DNA from: CAG-217 sp963638105
Lineage (GTDB): Bacteria > Bacillota > Clostridia > Oscillospirales > Acutalibacteraceae
Length of the DNA stretch: 64,000 nt
Direction: 5' to 3'
Assembly: GCA_963638105.1 (NCBI GenBank)
Contig: CAVHPP010000002.1
Coordinates: 62,001 to 126,000, forward strand
In this document: in pieces, positions 40,236 through 49,700 of the stretch
How the letters are laid out: every line of letters begins with the position of its first letter
Numbering within the stretch: the stretch's first letter is position 1
The notes under the pieces: model-generated
What the model was told of the DNA's origin: nothing
The model's database searches: none
Seen by the model: only the letters and a program-made list of their open reading frames with translations
Made by a program: the position numbers and the translations under genes

Positions 40236-40285
40236 AAAAGAGAGAGCCACAGAGACCGGCAACGGCTTTTGTGGCTCTCTTTTTG
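40236..40285. terminator. Bidirectional terminator between XRE and tatD genes
   Basis: A stem AAGAGAGCCAC with GTGGCTCTCTT, extended by an inner ACCG/CGGT pairing, is flanked by As and TTTTTG. Confidence 0.85.
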
Positions 40286-40286
40286 T

Positions 40287-41060
40287 TTAGACTTGCAGAC
40301 CGTACAGTGCCCGGGCGTTCTCTGCCGTTTGGCACAGAATATCTTGGGCAGACAGCCCCAGCACCTGCCCAATGCGCGCGGCAATGTGGGGGATCAGGGC
40401 AGAGTTGTTGCGCTGCCCGCGGCAAGGCTCCGGCGCCAGGTAAGGACAGTCTGTTTCCAACACAAGGCGTTCTAAGGGGATCGTTTCCACCACCTCCAGC
40501 GCTTTGCGGGCGTTCTTAAAGGTGGCCACACCGTTCAGGCCGATATACATGCCCAGTTTGATGATCTCCTTTGCCATTTCTTTGCTGCCGGAGAAGCAGT
40601 GCACCACCCCTTTGGGCTGCAAGGCTTGCAGCAGCTCCAGCGTGTCGCCATGGGCTTCCCGGTCATGTACGATAATGGGCTTGTCCAGTTCCTTTGCCAG
40701 CTGGATCTGCCGGCGGAAAAAGGTCGTTTGCGTGTCTTTGTCGCTGGCCATCCAGTGGTAGTCCAAGCCGATCTCGCCCACCGCTACGCACTTGGGGTCC
40801 GCCAGCAGCGGCCGCAGGCGCTCTATGTCCTCTAAAGCGGCGCCTTCCAAATTCTCCGGGTGGAACCCGGCGGCAAAGTAAAACCATGGATATTGGCGGC
40901 TCAGCGCCTGATTTTGCAGGGAGGAGGGCAGATCACAGCCGCAGCTGACCACGCCTACCACGCCCAGGTCGGGCAGTCGGCGCAGCAGTTCTTCCCGATC
41001 CGGGTCAAATTGGGGATCATCATAATGGGCGTGGGTGTCAAAAATCGGGGCGTTTTCCAT
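40287..41060 (-). CDS. TatD-family metal-dependent hydrolase / DNase
   Basis: A 257-residue TIM-barrel hydrolase. Metal ligands are in DTHAHYDD (N-terminus), GEIGLDYHW, IVHDREAH, VVHCFSG and ETDCPYLAP. TatD proteins act as 3'-5' exonucleases or D-aminoacyl-type hydrolases. It lies just downstream of metG, as in many Firmicutes, but a terminator separates the two. AAAGGAATTC precedes its start. Confidence 0.95.
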   Translation of the reverse strand: MENAPIFDTHAHYDDPQFDPDREELLRRLPDLGVVGVVSCGCDLPSSLQNQALSRQYPWFYFAAGFHPENLEGAALEDIERLRPLLADPKCVAVGEIGLDYHWMASDKDTQTTFFRRQIQLAKELDKPIIVHDREAHGDTLELLQALQPKGVVHCFSGSKEMAKEIIKLGMYIGLNGVATFKNARKALEVVETIPLERLVLETDCPYLAPEPCRGQRNNSALIPHIAARIGQVLGLSAQDILCQTAENARALYGLQV

Positions 41061-41077
41061 AAATCGAATTCCTTTAT

Positions 41078-41115
41078 AAAAAAGAGCGACCGGTCCGCAG
41101 ACTGCTCGCTCTTTT
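41078..41115 (-). terminator. Terminator after metG
   Basis: On the minus strand a stem of AAAAGAGCGA with TCGCTCTTTT is followed by more Ts, 8 bases past the metG stop and 18 bases ahead of the tatD start. Confidence 0.75.
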
Positions 41116-41122
41116 GTGTTTT

Positions 41123-43072
41123 TTAGCGAATCTTGGTGCCGGCGGGCATACCGTCCACAAACAGCACCTGCACATCATTTTCGCCTACATCGCCGGCCAA
41201 AAGCATACCGTTGCTCATCTCGCCGCACAGCTTGGCAGGCTTTAAGTTGGCTACGATCACCACTTTTTTGCCGATCAGGTCCTCCGGCTTGTACCAGGGG
41301 GCAATGCCGCTGACGATCTGACGGCTGCCGTCGCCGTCGTTCACTTGCAGCTTTAGCAGCTTCTTTGCCCGCTTAATGGGCTCGCAGTCGGTGATTTCTG
41401 CCACCCGCAGCTCTACCTTGCTAAAGTCGTCAAAGGCAATCTGCGCCACGCCGGGCACCTCTGCCTTAGGCTGCTGGGCAGCGGTGGCCTTCTCCATTTG
41501 GGCTTTAATTAAGGCGTTCAGTTCGTCGATTTCCTTGTCCGTGTCAATGCGGGGGAACAGAGCATCACCCTTGTGCACCGTTACATTGTCAGGCAGCACG
41601 CCGAATTTGGCAGCGTTTTCATAGGTGATCAGGTTCTCCGTAGCACCGATCTGCGCCCAAGCCTTGGGCATAGAGGTGGGCATAAAGCAGGACAGCAGGG
41701 TAGTGGTGATCCGGATCACCTCCAGCAGGTTGTACAGCACACTGGCCAGCCGAGCCTTGCGGCTCTCGTCCTTGCCCAAGATCCAGGGGGTGGTTTCGTC
41801 AATATACTTGTTGGCTCTGGAGATCACTTTGAAGATCTCTGCCAGGGCGTTGTTCAGCTGGGTCTCGTCCATATAGGCGGCCACTTTATCTCGCAGCTCC
41901 AACGCCGGGGTGATCAGCGAGGCATCCAGTTCTTCGTCTGCCTCTCTGCATTCCGGCAGGGTGCCGCCAAAGTATTTCTCCGCCATTGCTACGGTGCGGG
42001 ACACCAGGTTGCCCAGATCGTTGGCCAGGTCCGCGTTAATGCGGTTGATCATAATTTCGTTAGAGAAGGAGCTGTCTGCACCCAGTGCCATCTCCCGCAG
42101 AATGTGGTAACGAATGGCGTCTGCGCCGTAGCGCTCGCCCAGCACCAGCGGATCCACCACATTGCCGATGGATTTGCTCATCTTTTGACCGTTAAAGGTA
42201 ATCCAGCCGTGGACTGCCAAGTGTTTGGGCAGCGGCAGATCCAGCGCCATCAGCATGGCGGGCCAAATAATGGCATGGAAGCGCATAATGTCTTTTGCCA
42301 CCATGTGCACATCGGCGGGCCAATAGCGATCAAAGTCGTCATATTTGTCATTGAGGTAGCCCAGGGCGCTGATGTAGTTGGACAGGGCGTCTACCCACAC
42401 ATAGACCACATGGCCCGGGTCAAAGGTGACGGGAATGCCCCAGGTGAAGGAGGTACGGGATACGCACAGATCTTCCAAACCGGGCTTGATAAAGTTGTTG
42501 ACCAGCTCTATCGCGCGGCTCTTGGGCTGTAAATAATCCGTTTCCAGCAGCAGCTTTTCGATCCGGTCGGCAAAGGGGGACAGCTTAAAGAAATAGGCTT
42601 CCTCGGAGGCCTCGTTGACCTCACGGCCGCACTCCGGGCACTTGCCGTCCACCAGCTGGCTTTCCGTCCAAAAGCTCTCGCAGGGGGTGCAGTATTTGCC
42701 CTTGTATTCGCCCTTGTAAATATAGCCCCGGTCGTACAGCTCCTTAAAAATCTTCTGTACCGTCTCTATATGGTAATCGTCGGTGGTGCGAATGTAGCGG
42801 TCATAGCTGATATTCATATAGGACCACAGCTTCTTGAAGATGGCTACGATCTCGTCCACATACGCCTTGGGGGTCACACCCTTTTCGGCGGCCTTTTGCT
42901 CAATTTTCAGACCGTGCTCGTCCGTACCGGTGAGAAAGAGCACATCATACCCCTGCATCCGCCGAAAGCGGGCGATGGAGTCGCAGGCCACGGTGGTGTA
43001 GCAATGCCCGATGTGGGGATTGCCGGAGGGGTAGTAAATGGGCGTGGTGATATAAAACTTTTCCTTATCCAT
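41123..43072 (-). CDS. metG: Methionyl-tRNA synthetase with C-terminal tRNA-binding domain
   Basis: A 649-residue class I synthetase. The HIGH motif is PHIGHCY and the KMSKS motif is KMSKSIGNV. A zinc knuckle CTPCESFW ... CPECGREV lies at about 127-150. The C-terminal about 105 residues form the EMAPII-like OB fold (VAQIAFDDFSKVELRVAEI, then VANLKPAKLCGEMSNGM) used for tRNA binding and dimerisation. The ATG at 43072 is preceded by AAGGAGGCTCCT and lies 10 bases after the lipoprotein gene. Confidence 0.98.
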   Translation of the reverse strand: MDKEKFYITTPIYYPSGNPHIGHCYTTVACDSIARFRRMQGYDVLFLTGTDEHGLKIEQKAAEKGVTPKAYVDEIVAIFKKLWSYMNISYDRYIRTTDDYHIETVQKIFKELYDRGYIYKGEYKGKYCTPCESFWTESQLVDGKCPECGREVNEASEEAYFFKLSPFADRIEKLLLETDYLQPKSRAIELVNNFIKPGLEDLCVSRTSFTWGIPVTFDPGHVVYVWVDALSNYISALGYLNDKYDDFDRYWPADVHMVAKDIMRFHAIIWPAMLMALDLPLPKHLAVHGWITFNGQKMSKSIGNVVDPLVLGERYGADAIRYHILREMALGADSSFSNEIMINRINADLANDLGNLVSRTVAMAEKYFGGTLPECREADEELDASLITPALELRDKVAAYMDETQLNNALAEIFKVISRANKYIDETTPWILGKDESRKARLASVLYNLLEVIRITTTLLSCFMPTSMPKAWAQIGATENLITYENAAKFGVLPDNVTVHKGDALFPRIDTDKEIDELNALIKAQMEKATAAQQPKAEVPGVAQIAFDDFSKVELRVAEITDCEPIKRAKKLLKLQVNDGDGSRQIVSGIAPWYKPEDLIGKKVVIVANLKPAKLCGEMSNGMLLAGDVGENDVQVLFVDGMPAGTKIR

Positions 43073-43082
43073 AGGAGCCTCC

Positions 43083-43529
43083 TTATACAAATACATTGAA
43101 GTTGGCCGTCGCGCCGTCCTTGGTGCGGGTCTCTACCGCATCGCCGGTCTGCATATTGACTTTGACGGAGGCGTACTTCTTCTTGTTCTTATAAACGGCA
43201 AAATAGTAGGTGTTGCCCTCGGACACGGTGCCGTCCACATCGTAGCCCTTGCCATAGTAGTTGGTCAGGGCGTCCAGCGCCTGGTTGACGGTGTAGGCGC
43301 TGCCGCTGTCCTCTTTTGCCTTTTTGGTGGTGGTTTCTGCCGGCTTGGCGGTGGTGTCGGTTGCGGCATTTGTGGTGCTTTCCGGCACTGTGGTGTCCGC
43401 CGCGGTGGCAGCTACCGTGGCGGGTCGGGTGGTGGTCTCCTCCGGGGCAGCCTTGGTGCAGCCAAACAGCCCGGCGGCGGTAACGCAGCACAGACCCAGC
43501 GCCAGCGCTGCTTTGATCCCTTTATTCAT
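43083..43529 (-). CDS. Small lipoprotein, unknown
   Basis: A 148-residue exported lipoprotein. The signal peptide (MNKGIKAALALGLCCVTAAG) ends in the lipobox LFGC with the lipidated Cys at 24. A Thr/Ala-rich spacer is followed by a small C-terminal domain (AYTVNQALDALTNYYGKG ... YYFAVYKNKKKYASVKV) of PepSY-like look. The function is unknown. It precedes metG by 10 bases. Confidence 0.8.
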   Translation of the reverse strand: MNKGIKAALALGLCCVTAAGLFGCTKAAPEETTTRPATVAATAADTTVPESTTNAATDTTAKPAETTTKKAKEDSGSAYTVNQALDALTNYYGKGYDVDGTVSEGNTYYFAVYKNKKKYASVKVNMQTGDAVETRTKDGATANFNVFV

Positions 43530-43553
43530 ACTTGATCACCTGATTTCAAAATG

Positions 43554-44279
43554 TTACAGCAGGGAAGCGGCGCCCCGATCCAGCATCAGCGTTACATCCG
43601 TATGGAACTGCAACACAGAGGCGGGGCATTCCGGCGTTACATTGCCGGAGATTACCTGCTTAATGGCTTTGGCCTTGTGCTCGCCCAAGGCGATAATCAG
43701 AATGCGCTTGGCCTGCATAATGGAGCCGATGCCCATGGTCAGTGCTTGGGTGGGCACCTCCTCAATGGTGTTAAAGAAACGGCTGTTGTCCTGAATGGTG
43801 CTCTCCTTAAGGGACACCACATGGGTCCACCGCTGGAAGGAGTCACTGGGCTCGTTAAAGGCAATGTGACCGTTGGAGCCGATACCCAGCAGCTGAATAT
43901 CAATGCCGCCGGCAGCGCGAATGCTCTCCTCGTACCGCTTGCATTCGGCCTCTAAGTCCGCTGCGTTGCCGTCCAAAAAGTGAATGCGCTCTTCCGGAAT
44001 ATTGATGTGGTCAAACAGATTTTCGTGCATAAAGGAGTGGTAGGAGTTTTTGTCTGCCACATCCAGTTTGCAGTATTCGTCCAGGTTAAAGGTGGTTACC
44101 TTGGAGAAGTCCACAGCCCCCTGCTCGTATAGGCGGATCATGTGGTTGTAGGGCTTCAGCGGCGTGGAGCCGGTGGCCAGACCCAGTACAGAGTTGGGCT
44201 TTGCCAGCACCTGGCCGCACATATAGTTACCGGCTGCAATGCCGATCTGTTCTTCCGTGTCATAAATCAATACATTCAT
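43554..44279 (-). CDS. nagB: Glucosamine-6-phosphate deaminase
   Basis: This enzyme converts glucosamine 6-phosphate to fructose 6-phosphate and ammonia. It has 241 residues. Typical segments are VLGLATGSTPLKPYNHM, FNLDEYCKLD, NSYHSFMHENLF, LLGIGSNGHIAFNEP and ITMGIGSIMQAKRI-like TMGIGSIMQA. nagA is not adjacent. It precedes the lipoprotein gene by 24 bases. Confidence 0.97.
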   Translation of the reverse strand: MNVLIYDTEEQIGIAAGNYMCGQVLAKPNSVLGLATGSTPLKPYNHMIRLYEQGAVDFSKVTTFNLDEYCKLDVADKNSYHSFMHENLFDHINIPEERIHFLDGNAADLEAECKRYEESIRAAGGIDIQLLGIGSNGHIAFNEPSDSFQRWTHVVSLKESTIQDNSRFFNTIEEVPTQALTMGIGSIMQAKRILIIALGEHKAKAIKQVISGNVTPECPASVLQFHTDVTLMLDRGAASLL

Positions 44280-44341
44280 TTTGTTTCCTCGCTCTTAATT
44301 TTAAGAATATGTCCTATATTATATACGATTTGGCGGCAATG

Positions 44342-44803
44342 TCAAATCCTGCCTGCCTTTTTGGTACGATAGCGCAGCCAAAGCCACAGCAGCACCCCGG
44401 CGCACAGCAGCCCCAGGGCCGCACCGGCGGTATCAATGGCCCAGTCCGTCGCCTGGCAGGATCGCCCGGGCACAAAGCGCTGGTGCACCTCGTCGGTGAT
44501 GGCATACAGGCTGGCAATGGGCAGGCTGACGGCCGTGTACCGGCGTCCCCAGGTGGCGGCGCAGGCAAAGCTCAGCAGCAGGCACAGCCCGATGTATTCT
44601 AAGAAATGGGCGGATTTGCGCACCAAAAAGTCCGTGAGCCGGCCGTCGCCCAGCAGTCGGGTGAGCCAGGCCAGTACGGCGCCGCTCTCACGGCTGGATT
44701 GGTCCGCCGTGCGGGAGGACAGGTAGAAAATCACACCCATACACACCACGCTGAGCACCCAAAAGACCGCAGCGTACCGCTTATGCTCTGACCGCTTCAA
44801 CAA
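44342..44803 (-). CDS. VanZ-family membrane protein
   Basis: A 153-residue protein with four membrane helices. The family core DFLVRKSAHFLEYIGLCLLL and the conserved SLYAITDEVHQRFVPGR-type block are present. VanZ homologues influence resistance to glycopeptides or lipoglycopeptides in some species; most have no known role. Its start overlaps the end of the binding-protein gene by 23 bases. Confidence 0.9.
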   Translation of the reverse strand: MLKRSEHKRYAAVFWVLSVVCMGVIFYLSSRTADQSSRESGAVLAWLTRLLGDGRLTDFLVRKSAHFLEYIGLCLLLSFACAATWGRRYTAVSLPIASLYAITDEVHQRFVPGRSCQATDWAIDTAGAALGLLCAGVLLWLWLRYRTKKAGRI

Positions 44804-46424
44804 AGGAGACCCTCCCGCTGCCCGGGTGGAACTGAACGCCGCTGACGCCCTTTGCCATCACATAGTAGGCAGACTCGTAGAATACCGGCAGCACGGCGCC
44901 GGTTTGGATCAGTGCCTGCTCGCAAGCTTGGCAGGCGGCGGTGGCTGTGCCGGCAGTGGCGTTCTTAGCCACGGTCAGCGCCCGGTCGATTTTATCGCTT
45001 TGCAGCTTCATATAGTTGGTGGAGAGCAGGTCGGACAGGAAGGTCACCGGGCTTTGGCTGGCGGCCTCCATAGGGTACAGGGCAATGTCGTAGGTGCCTG
45101 CGGCCATCTGGCTCTCCATCTCCGCTTTGGTCATGGTTTCAATCTTTAGGGAAAAGGCAATGCCGGTGCCGTTGCCGTAGGTGGTTACGGTGCCCAGGCC
45201 GCTTTGCACCCCTTGCACCAGCGCCTTGGCGTAGGCGTCCATCTCCGGGGTGGTGATGACCGTCAGCGCCACGGTAGTCAGCCCGGTCTCCTCCAACCCG
45301 GCTTTCCACAGGGTCTGGGCGCGGGCAGCGTCCCTGGCAGGCACCAGACTGCTTTTGGCGGTGGTCACCGTGCCGCCGTCCACCGTGGTGCTGGGCGGGG
45401 TAATGCCGGTGGCCGCTTGTAGGTACTTGCTGCTTTTTGTATCTGCCGGGGACAGGCTCAGGCAGATGGCCCGGCGCATCTTTTCATTGGATAAGCTGCC
45501 TTGGTTGGTGTTAAGCAAAAACGCCCAGGTGGTGTTGGCGTAGGGAGTGGCGGTCAGATCGTCCTGCTTTTTTAGGGCGCCGTACTCGCTGCCGGTGAGA
45601 AAGGCGGCGTCGTAGTAGCCACTTTCCAGCTTCTCCGGTACCTTGCTGTTTTCGTCCTTGATATTCAGGGTGATGTTGTCCACCTGCGTTGGGTTGGCGC
45701 CCTTGTACTCCTGATTTTTGTTCAGGGTATAGGAGGTGTCCAGCTGATTTTTCACATAGAACTGACCGTTAAAGAGGGAATATTCCGTGCCAAGACCGTA
45801 GCGGCCCTTGGTGGCGGTAAAGAATTCTTTGTTGCAGGGCATGGCTGCTGCGCCGGACAGGGTAGAGAAGAACCCGGCGTCCGGGGTGCGTAAGGTAATC
45901 ACCAAGGTGTAATCATCCGTGGCCTTTACTTGCAGCGCAGAGGCGCTCTTTTCCCCCCGATATACTTGCTGTGCACCGGCAATGCCGGACAGGGCAGGGT
46001 ATAGGGGACAGGCGGTCTGGGGCGACACGGCCCGCTGAAGCGCAAAAACAAAGTCGTGGGCGGTAATGTCCGGATCCCAGTCCTTGCCCATACGCTCGGT
46101 GACCGCGTCCGTCAGGTGCCACTTCAGTCCCTGGCGCAGATGGAAGGTGTAGGTCTTTTGGTCGGTGCTCACCGTCCAGTCCGCAGCCACAGCCGGTTTG
46201 ACCTTGCCGTCGTCCTCCACACGCACCAGCCCCTCGTAGCAGTTCTCCGCGATCAGGTACTCGTCCTGGGTGGCGGCCACTTGGGGGTCAAAGCTGGTGA
46301 TGTTGCCGGTAATGGGGTAGATAATATCCAGCTGCTTGTTCCGTCCGCCGCAACCGGCAAACAGGGCGCACACCAAAGCGGCGCACAGCAGCAGAGAGAA
46401 GATACGCTTGCAGTTTTGTTTCAT
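44781..46424 (-). CDS. ABC transporter substrate-binding lipoprotein, peptide/nickel (SBP_bac_5) type
   Basis: A 547-residue lipoprotein with signal peptide and lipobox (LVCALFAGCGG). The family pattern is visible: ITSFDPQVAATQDEYLIAEN, CYEGLVRVEDDGKVKPAVAA, YTFHLRQGLKWHL and ITAHDFVFALQRAVSP. Permease and ATPase genes are not adjacent, so it is an orphan binding protein or depends on transporters elsewhere. The ATG at 46424 gives a proper signal peptide, with GGGAGCGAACC upstream. Confidence 0.9.
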   Translation of the reverse strand: MKQNCKRIFSLLLCAALVCALFAGCGGRNKQLDIIYPITGNITSFDPQVAATQDEYLIAENCYEGLVRVEDDGKVKPAVAADWTVSTDQKTYTFHLRQGLKWHLTDAVTERMGKDWDPDITAHDFVFALQRAVSPQTACPLYPALSGIAGAQQVYRGEKSASALQVKATDDYTLVITLRTPDAGFFSTLSGAAAMPCNKEFFTATKGRYGLGTEYSLFNGQFYVKNQLDTSYTLNKNQEYKGANPTQVDNITLNIKDENSKVPEKLESGYYDAAFLTGSEYGALKKQDDLTATPYANTTWAFLLNTNQGSLSNEKMRRAICLSLSPADTKSSKYLQAATGITPPSTTVDGGTVTTAKSSLVPARDAARAQTLWKAGLEETGLTTVALTVITTPEMDAYAKALVQGVQSGLGTVTTYGNGTGIAFSLKIETMTKAEMESQMAAGTYDIALYPMEAASQSPVTFLSDLLSTNYMKLQSDKIDRALTVAKNATAGTATAACQACEQALIQTGAVLPVFYESAYYVMAKGVSGVQFHPGSGRVSFVEAVRA

Positions 46425-46609
46425 GGTTCGCTCCCGTTGATTTTCTTGCCGTCTATTATACCATAAGGGAAGAGAAGAAATCAATTTTTAGCGCTCCGAT
46501 TTGTAGAATTTTTTGAAAAATTCTTGTGCAAAGTGACGAAAAACAAGAAGCACGCGGCGGCGTGTATCAAAAAGTTTTTCATTTTGTGGAATTTATATAA
46601 AAATAATTG

Positions 46610-46638
46610 TTGACTTTCCGGGCTTGTTCGTCTATATT
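46610..46638 (+). promoter_or_regulatory. Promoter of rpoBC
   Basis: TTGACT (46610-46615), 17 bases, TATATT (46633-46638), followed by a 5' untranslated leader of about 140 bases. The stretch 46425-46609 shows nothing else. Confidence 0.85.
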
Positions 46639-46687
46639 ATATGCACGATTAAAATGGAAATTTATGCGCACGAGTATATGCGCGCCC

Positions 46688-46723
46688 CTGCCGCGGGGTG
46701 CGAAAAACTTTGGCCCGCGGCAG
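46688..46723 (+). promoter_or_regulatory. GC-rich hairpin in the rpoB leader
   Basis: A perfect 10-bp stem CTGCCGCGGG (46688-46697) with CCCGCGGCAG (46714-46723) and a 16-base loop. Ts follow only about 22 bases later, so it is not a classical terminator; it may be an attenuation or stability element. Confidence 0.5.
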
Positions 46724-46782
46724 CGGATCGGCGCTGGATTTCGACTTTTTTCTGAGAAAAAAAGATTGGAGTGACCCCTTTT

Positions 46783-49700
46783 ATGTTGAACGTGAAAGAC
46801 GTGCAGCTCGGCACCACAACACGAAAGAGTTTTGCAAAGATCAATGAAGTGATGCAAATGCCCAACCTCATTGAAGTGCAGAAGAAATCGTATCAGTGGT
46901 TCCTGGATGAAGGTTTGGAAGAGGTGTTCCGCGACATTGGTTCCATCACGGATTATACAGGCAATCTGGTGCTGGACTTTATCGACTACACCATGGACGA
47001 GGATCCCAAGTACACCATTGCCCAGTGTAAGGCAAGGGATGTGACTTACGCCAAACCCCTGAAGGTCCGTGCCCGCTTGCAGAACAAAGAGACCGGTGAG
47101 GTGAAGGAGAACATCATCTTCATGGGCGACTTCCCGCTGATGACGGACGCCGGCACCTTTGTAATCAACGGTGCAGAGCGCTGCATTGTGTCTCAGCTGG
47201 TGCGTTCCCCCGGCGTGTATTACCACATGGACCATGACAAGACCGGTAAGGAGCTGTATACCAACACCGTGATCCCCAACCGGGGCGCATGGCTGGAGTA
47301 TGAGACCGACGCCAACGACCTGTTCTATGTGCGGATTGATAAAAACCGCAAGATCTTTATCACCACTTTCCTGCGTGCGCTGGGTCTGGGTCTCGATCAT
47401 GAGATCATTGACTATTTCGGTGAGGATGAGCGCCTGGTGGCCACCATTGAGAAGGACACCACCAAGAACCAGGAGGAGGCACTCCTGGAGGTGTACAAGC
47501 GCCTGCGTCCCGGCGAGCCGCCCACTTTGGAGACGGCACAGGCTCACTTGGACGGTCTGTTCTTTGACCCGCACCGGTACGATCTGTCCCGAGTGGGTCG
47601 TTACAAGTATAACAAGAAGCTGGGTATGGCTGACCGCCTGAACGGCCAGATCCTGGCAGAACCGGTGATCTCTCCCCAAGGTGAGTTCCTGGCAGACGCC
47701 GGTGAGAAGATCGACAAGATCAAGGCCATGGAGATCGAGGATGCAGGTGTTATGTTTGCATTTGTCGATGTGGACGGCAACAAGGTAAAAGTTGTGTCCA
47801 ACGGCATGGTCGATATTAAGAAATATGTGGACTTTGACTGCACCCCTCTGGGTATCCGCGAGAAGGTCAGCTACGCTGTGCTGGCAGAGATCCTGGAGAA
47901 GTGCGGCGATGATGAAGAGGCACTGAAAGAGGAGATCCGCATTAAGCAGGACGACCTGGTGCCCAAGCACATTACCACAGACGATATTTTTGCTACCGTG
48001 TCTTATCTCTGCAACCTGGCTTGCGGTGTAGGCACCACGGACGACATTGACCACCTGGGCAATCGTCGTATCCGCGCGGTAGGCGAGCTGCTGCAAAACC
48101 AGTTCCGTATCGGCTTTACCCGTATGGAGCGCGTGATTCGTGAGCGTATGACCTTGCAGGCACAGGACGACGAGGACGCCATTACCCCCCAGGCACTGAT
48201 TAACATTCGCCCGGTGGTGGCTGCCATTCGTGAGTTCTTCGGCTCCTCTCCGCTGTCCCAGTTTATGGACCAGAACAACCCCTTGGCGGAGCTGACCCAT
48301 AAGCGCCGTCTGTCCGCACTGGGCCCCGGCGGTCTGTCCCGTGACCGTGCCGGGTTTGAGGTGCGAGATGTACACTATACCCATTACGGCAGAATGTGCC
48401 CCATCGAGACCCCCGAAGGTCCCAACATCGGCCTGATCTCTTATTTGGCTTGCTATAGCCGGCTGAATGAGTACGGCTTCATTGAGGCACCGTACCGTAA
48501 GGTGGATAAAGAGACCGGTGTGGTTACCGACGAGGTGGTCTATATGACCGCCGATGTGGAGGACGAGTTTGTTGTGGCTCAGGCCAATGAGCCCTTGGAC
48601 GAGGAAGGTCACTTCACCAATCGCCGCGTTACCTGCCGTCATCGTGACGAGTTCCTGACCCTGCCCCCGGAGCGGGTGGATTACATGGATGTATCCCCCA
48701 AGATGGTTGTATCCGTAGCTACGGCTATGATCCCGTTTTTGGAGAACGACGATGCCAACCGTGCCCTGATGGGCGCCAACATGCAGCGCCAGGCTGTGCC
48801 GCTGCTGAAGACCGAGGCCCCGGTGGTGGGTACCGGTATGGAGTACAAGGCAGCTTATGACTCCGGCGTGGTGGTCATTGCCAAGCGTGGCGGCACCGTG
48901 TGCGCCGTAGACGCCCGTACCATTGATATTAAGACCGCTTCCGGTGAGATCGACCATTACGAGTTGGTAAAGTTCAGCGGCTCCAACCAGGGCACCTGTA
49001 TCAACCAGCGGCCCATCGTCTCCCTGCACCAGCAGGTAGAGGACGGCCAGGTGATCGCCGACGGTCCTGCCACCTGTAACGGTGAGGTTTCTCTGGGTAA
49101 GAACGCCCTGATCGGCTTTATGACCTGGGAAGGCTACAATTACGAGGACGCCGTATTGATCAACGAGAAGATCGTGCGGGACGATGTTTATACTTCCATT
49201 CACATTGAGGAGCACGAGGTAGAGTCCAGAGACACCAAGCTGGGTCCGGAGGAGATCACCCGTGATATTCCCAATGTGGGCGAGGATGCGCTGAAAGACT
49301 TGGACGAGGACGGTATTATCCGCATCGGCGCCGAGGTACACAGCGGCGATATTTTGGTGGGTAAAGTGACCCCCAAGGGCGAGACGGAGCTGACCGCAGA
49401 GGAGCGGCTGCTGCGTGCCATCTTCGGTGAGAAGGCCCGCGAGGTGCGTGACACCTCCATGCGTGTGCCCCACGGCGAGTATGGTATTGTGGTGGATGTT
49501 AAGGTGTTCACCCGTGCCAACAGTGATGAAATGAGCCCCGGCGTAAATAAAGTTGTTCGTGTTTATATCGCCCAGAAGCGTAAGATCCAGGCCGGTGATA
49601 AGATGGCCGGTCGTCACGGTAACAAGGGCGTTGTGTCCCGGGTGCTGCCCCAGGAGGATATGCCGTTCCTGCCGGACGGTCGCCCGTTGGATATTGTATT

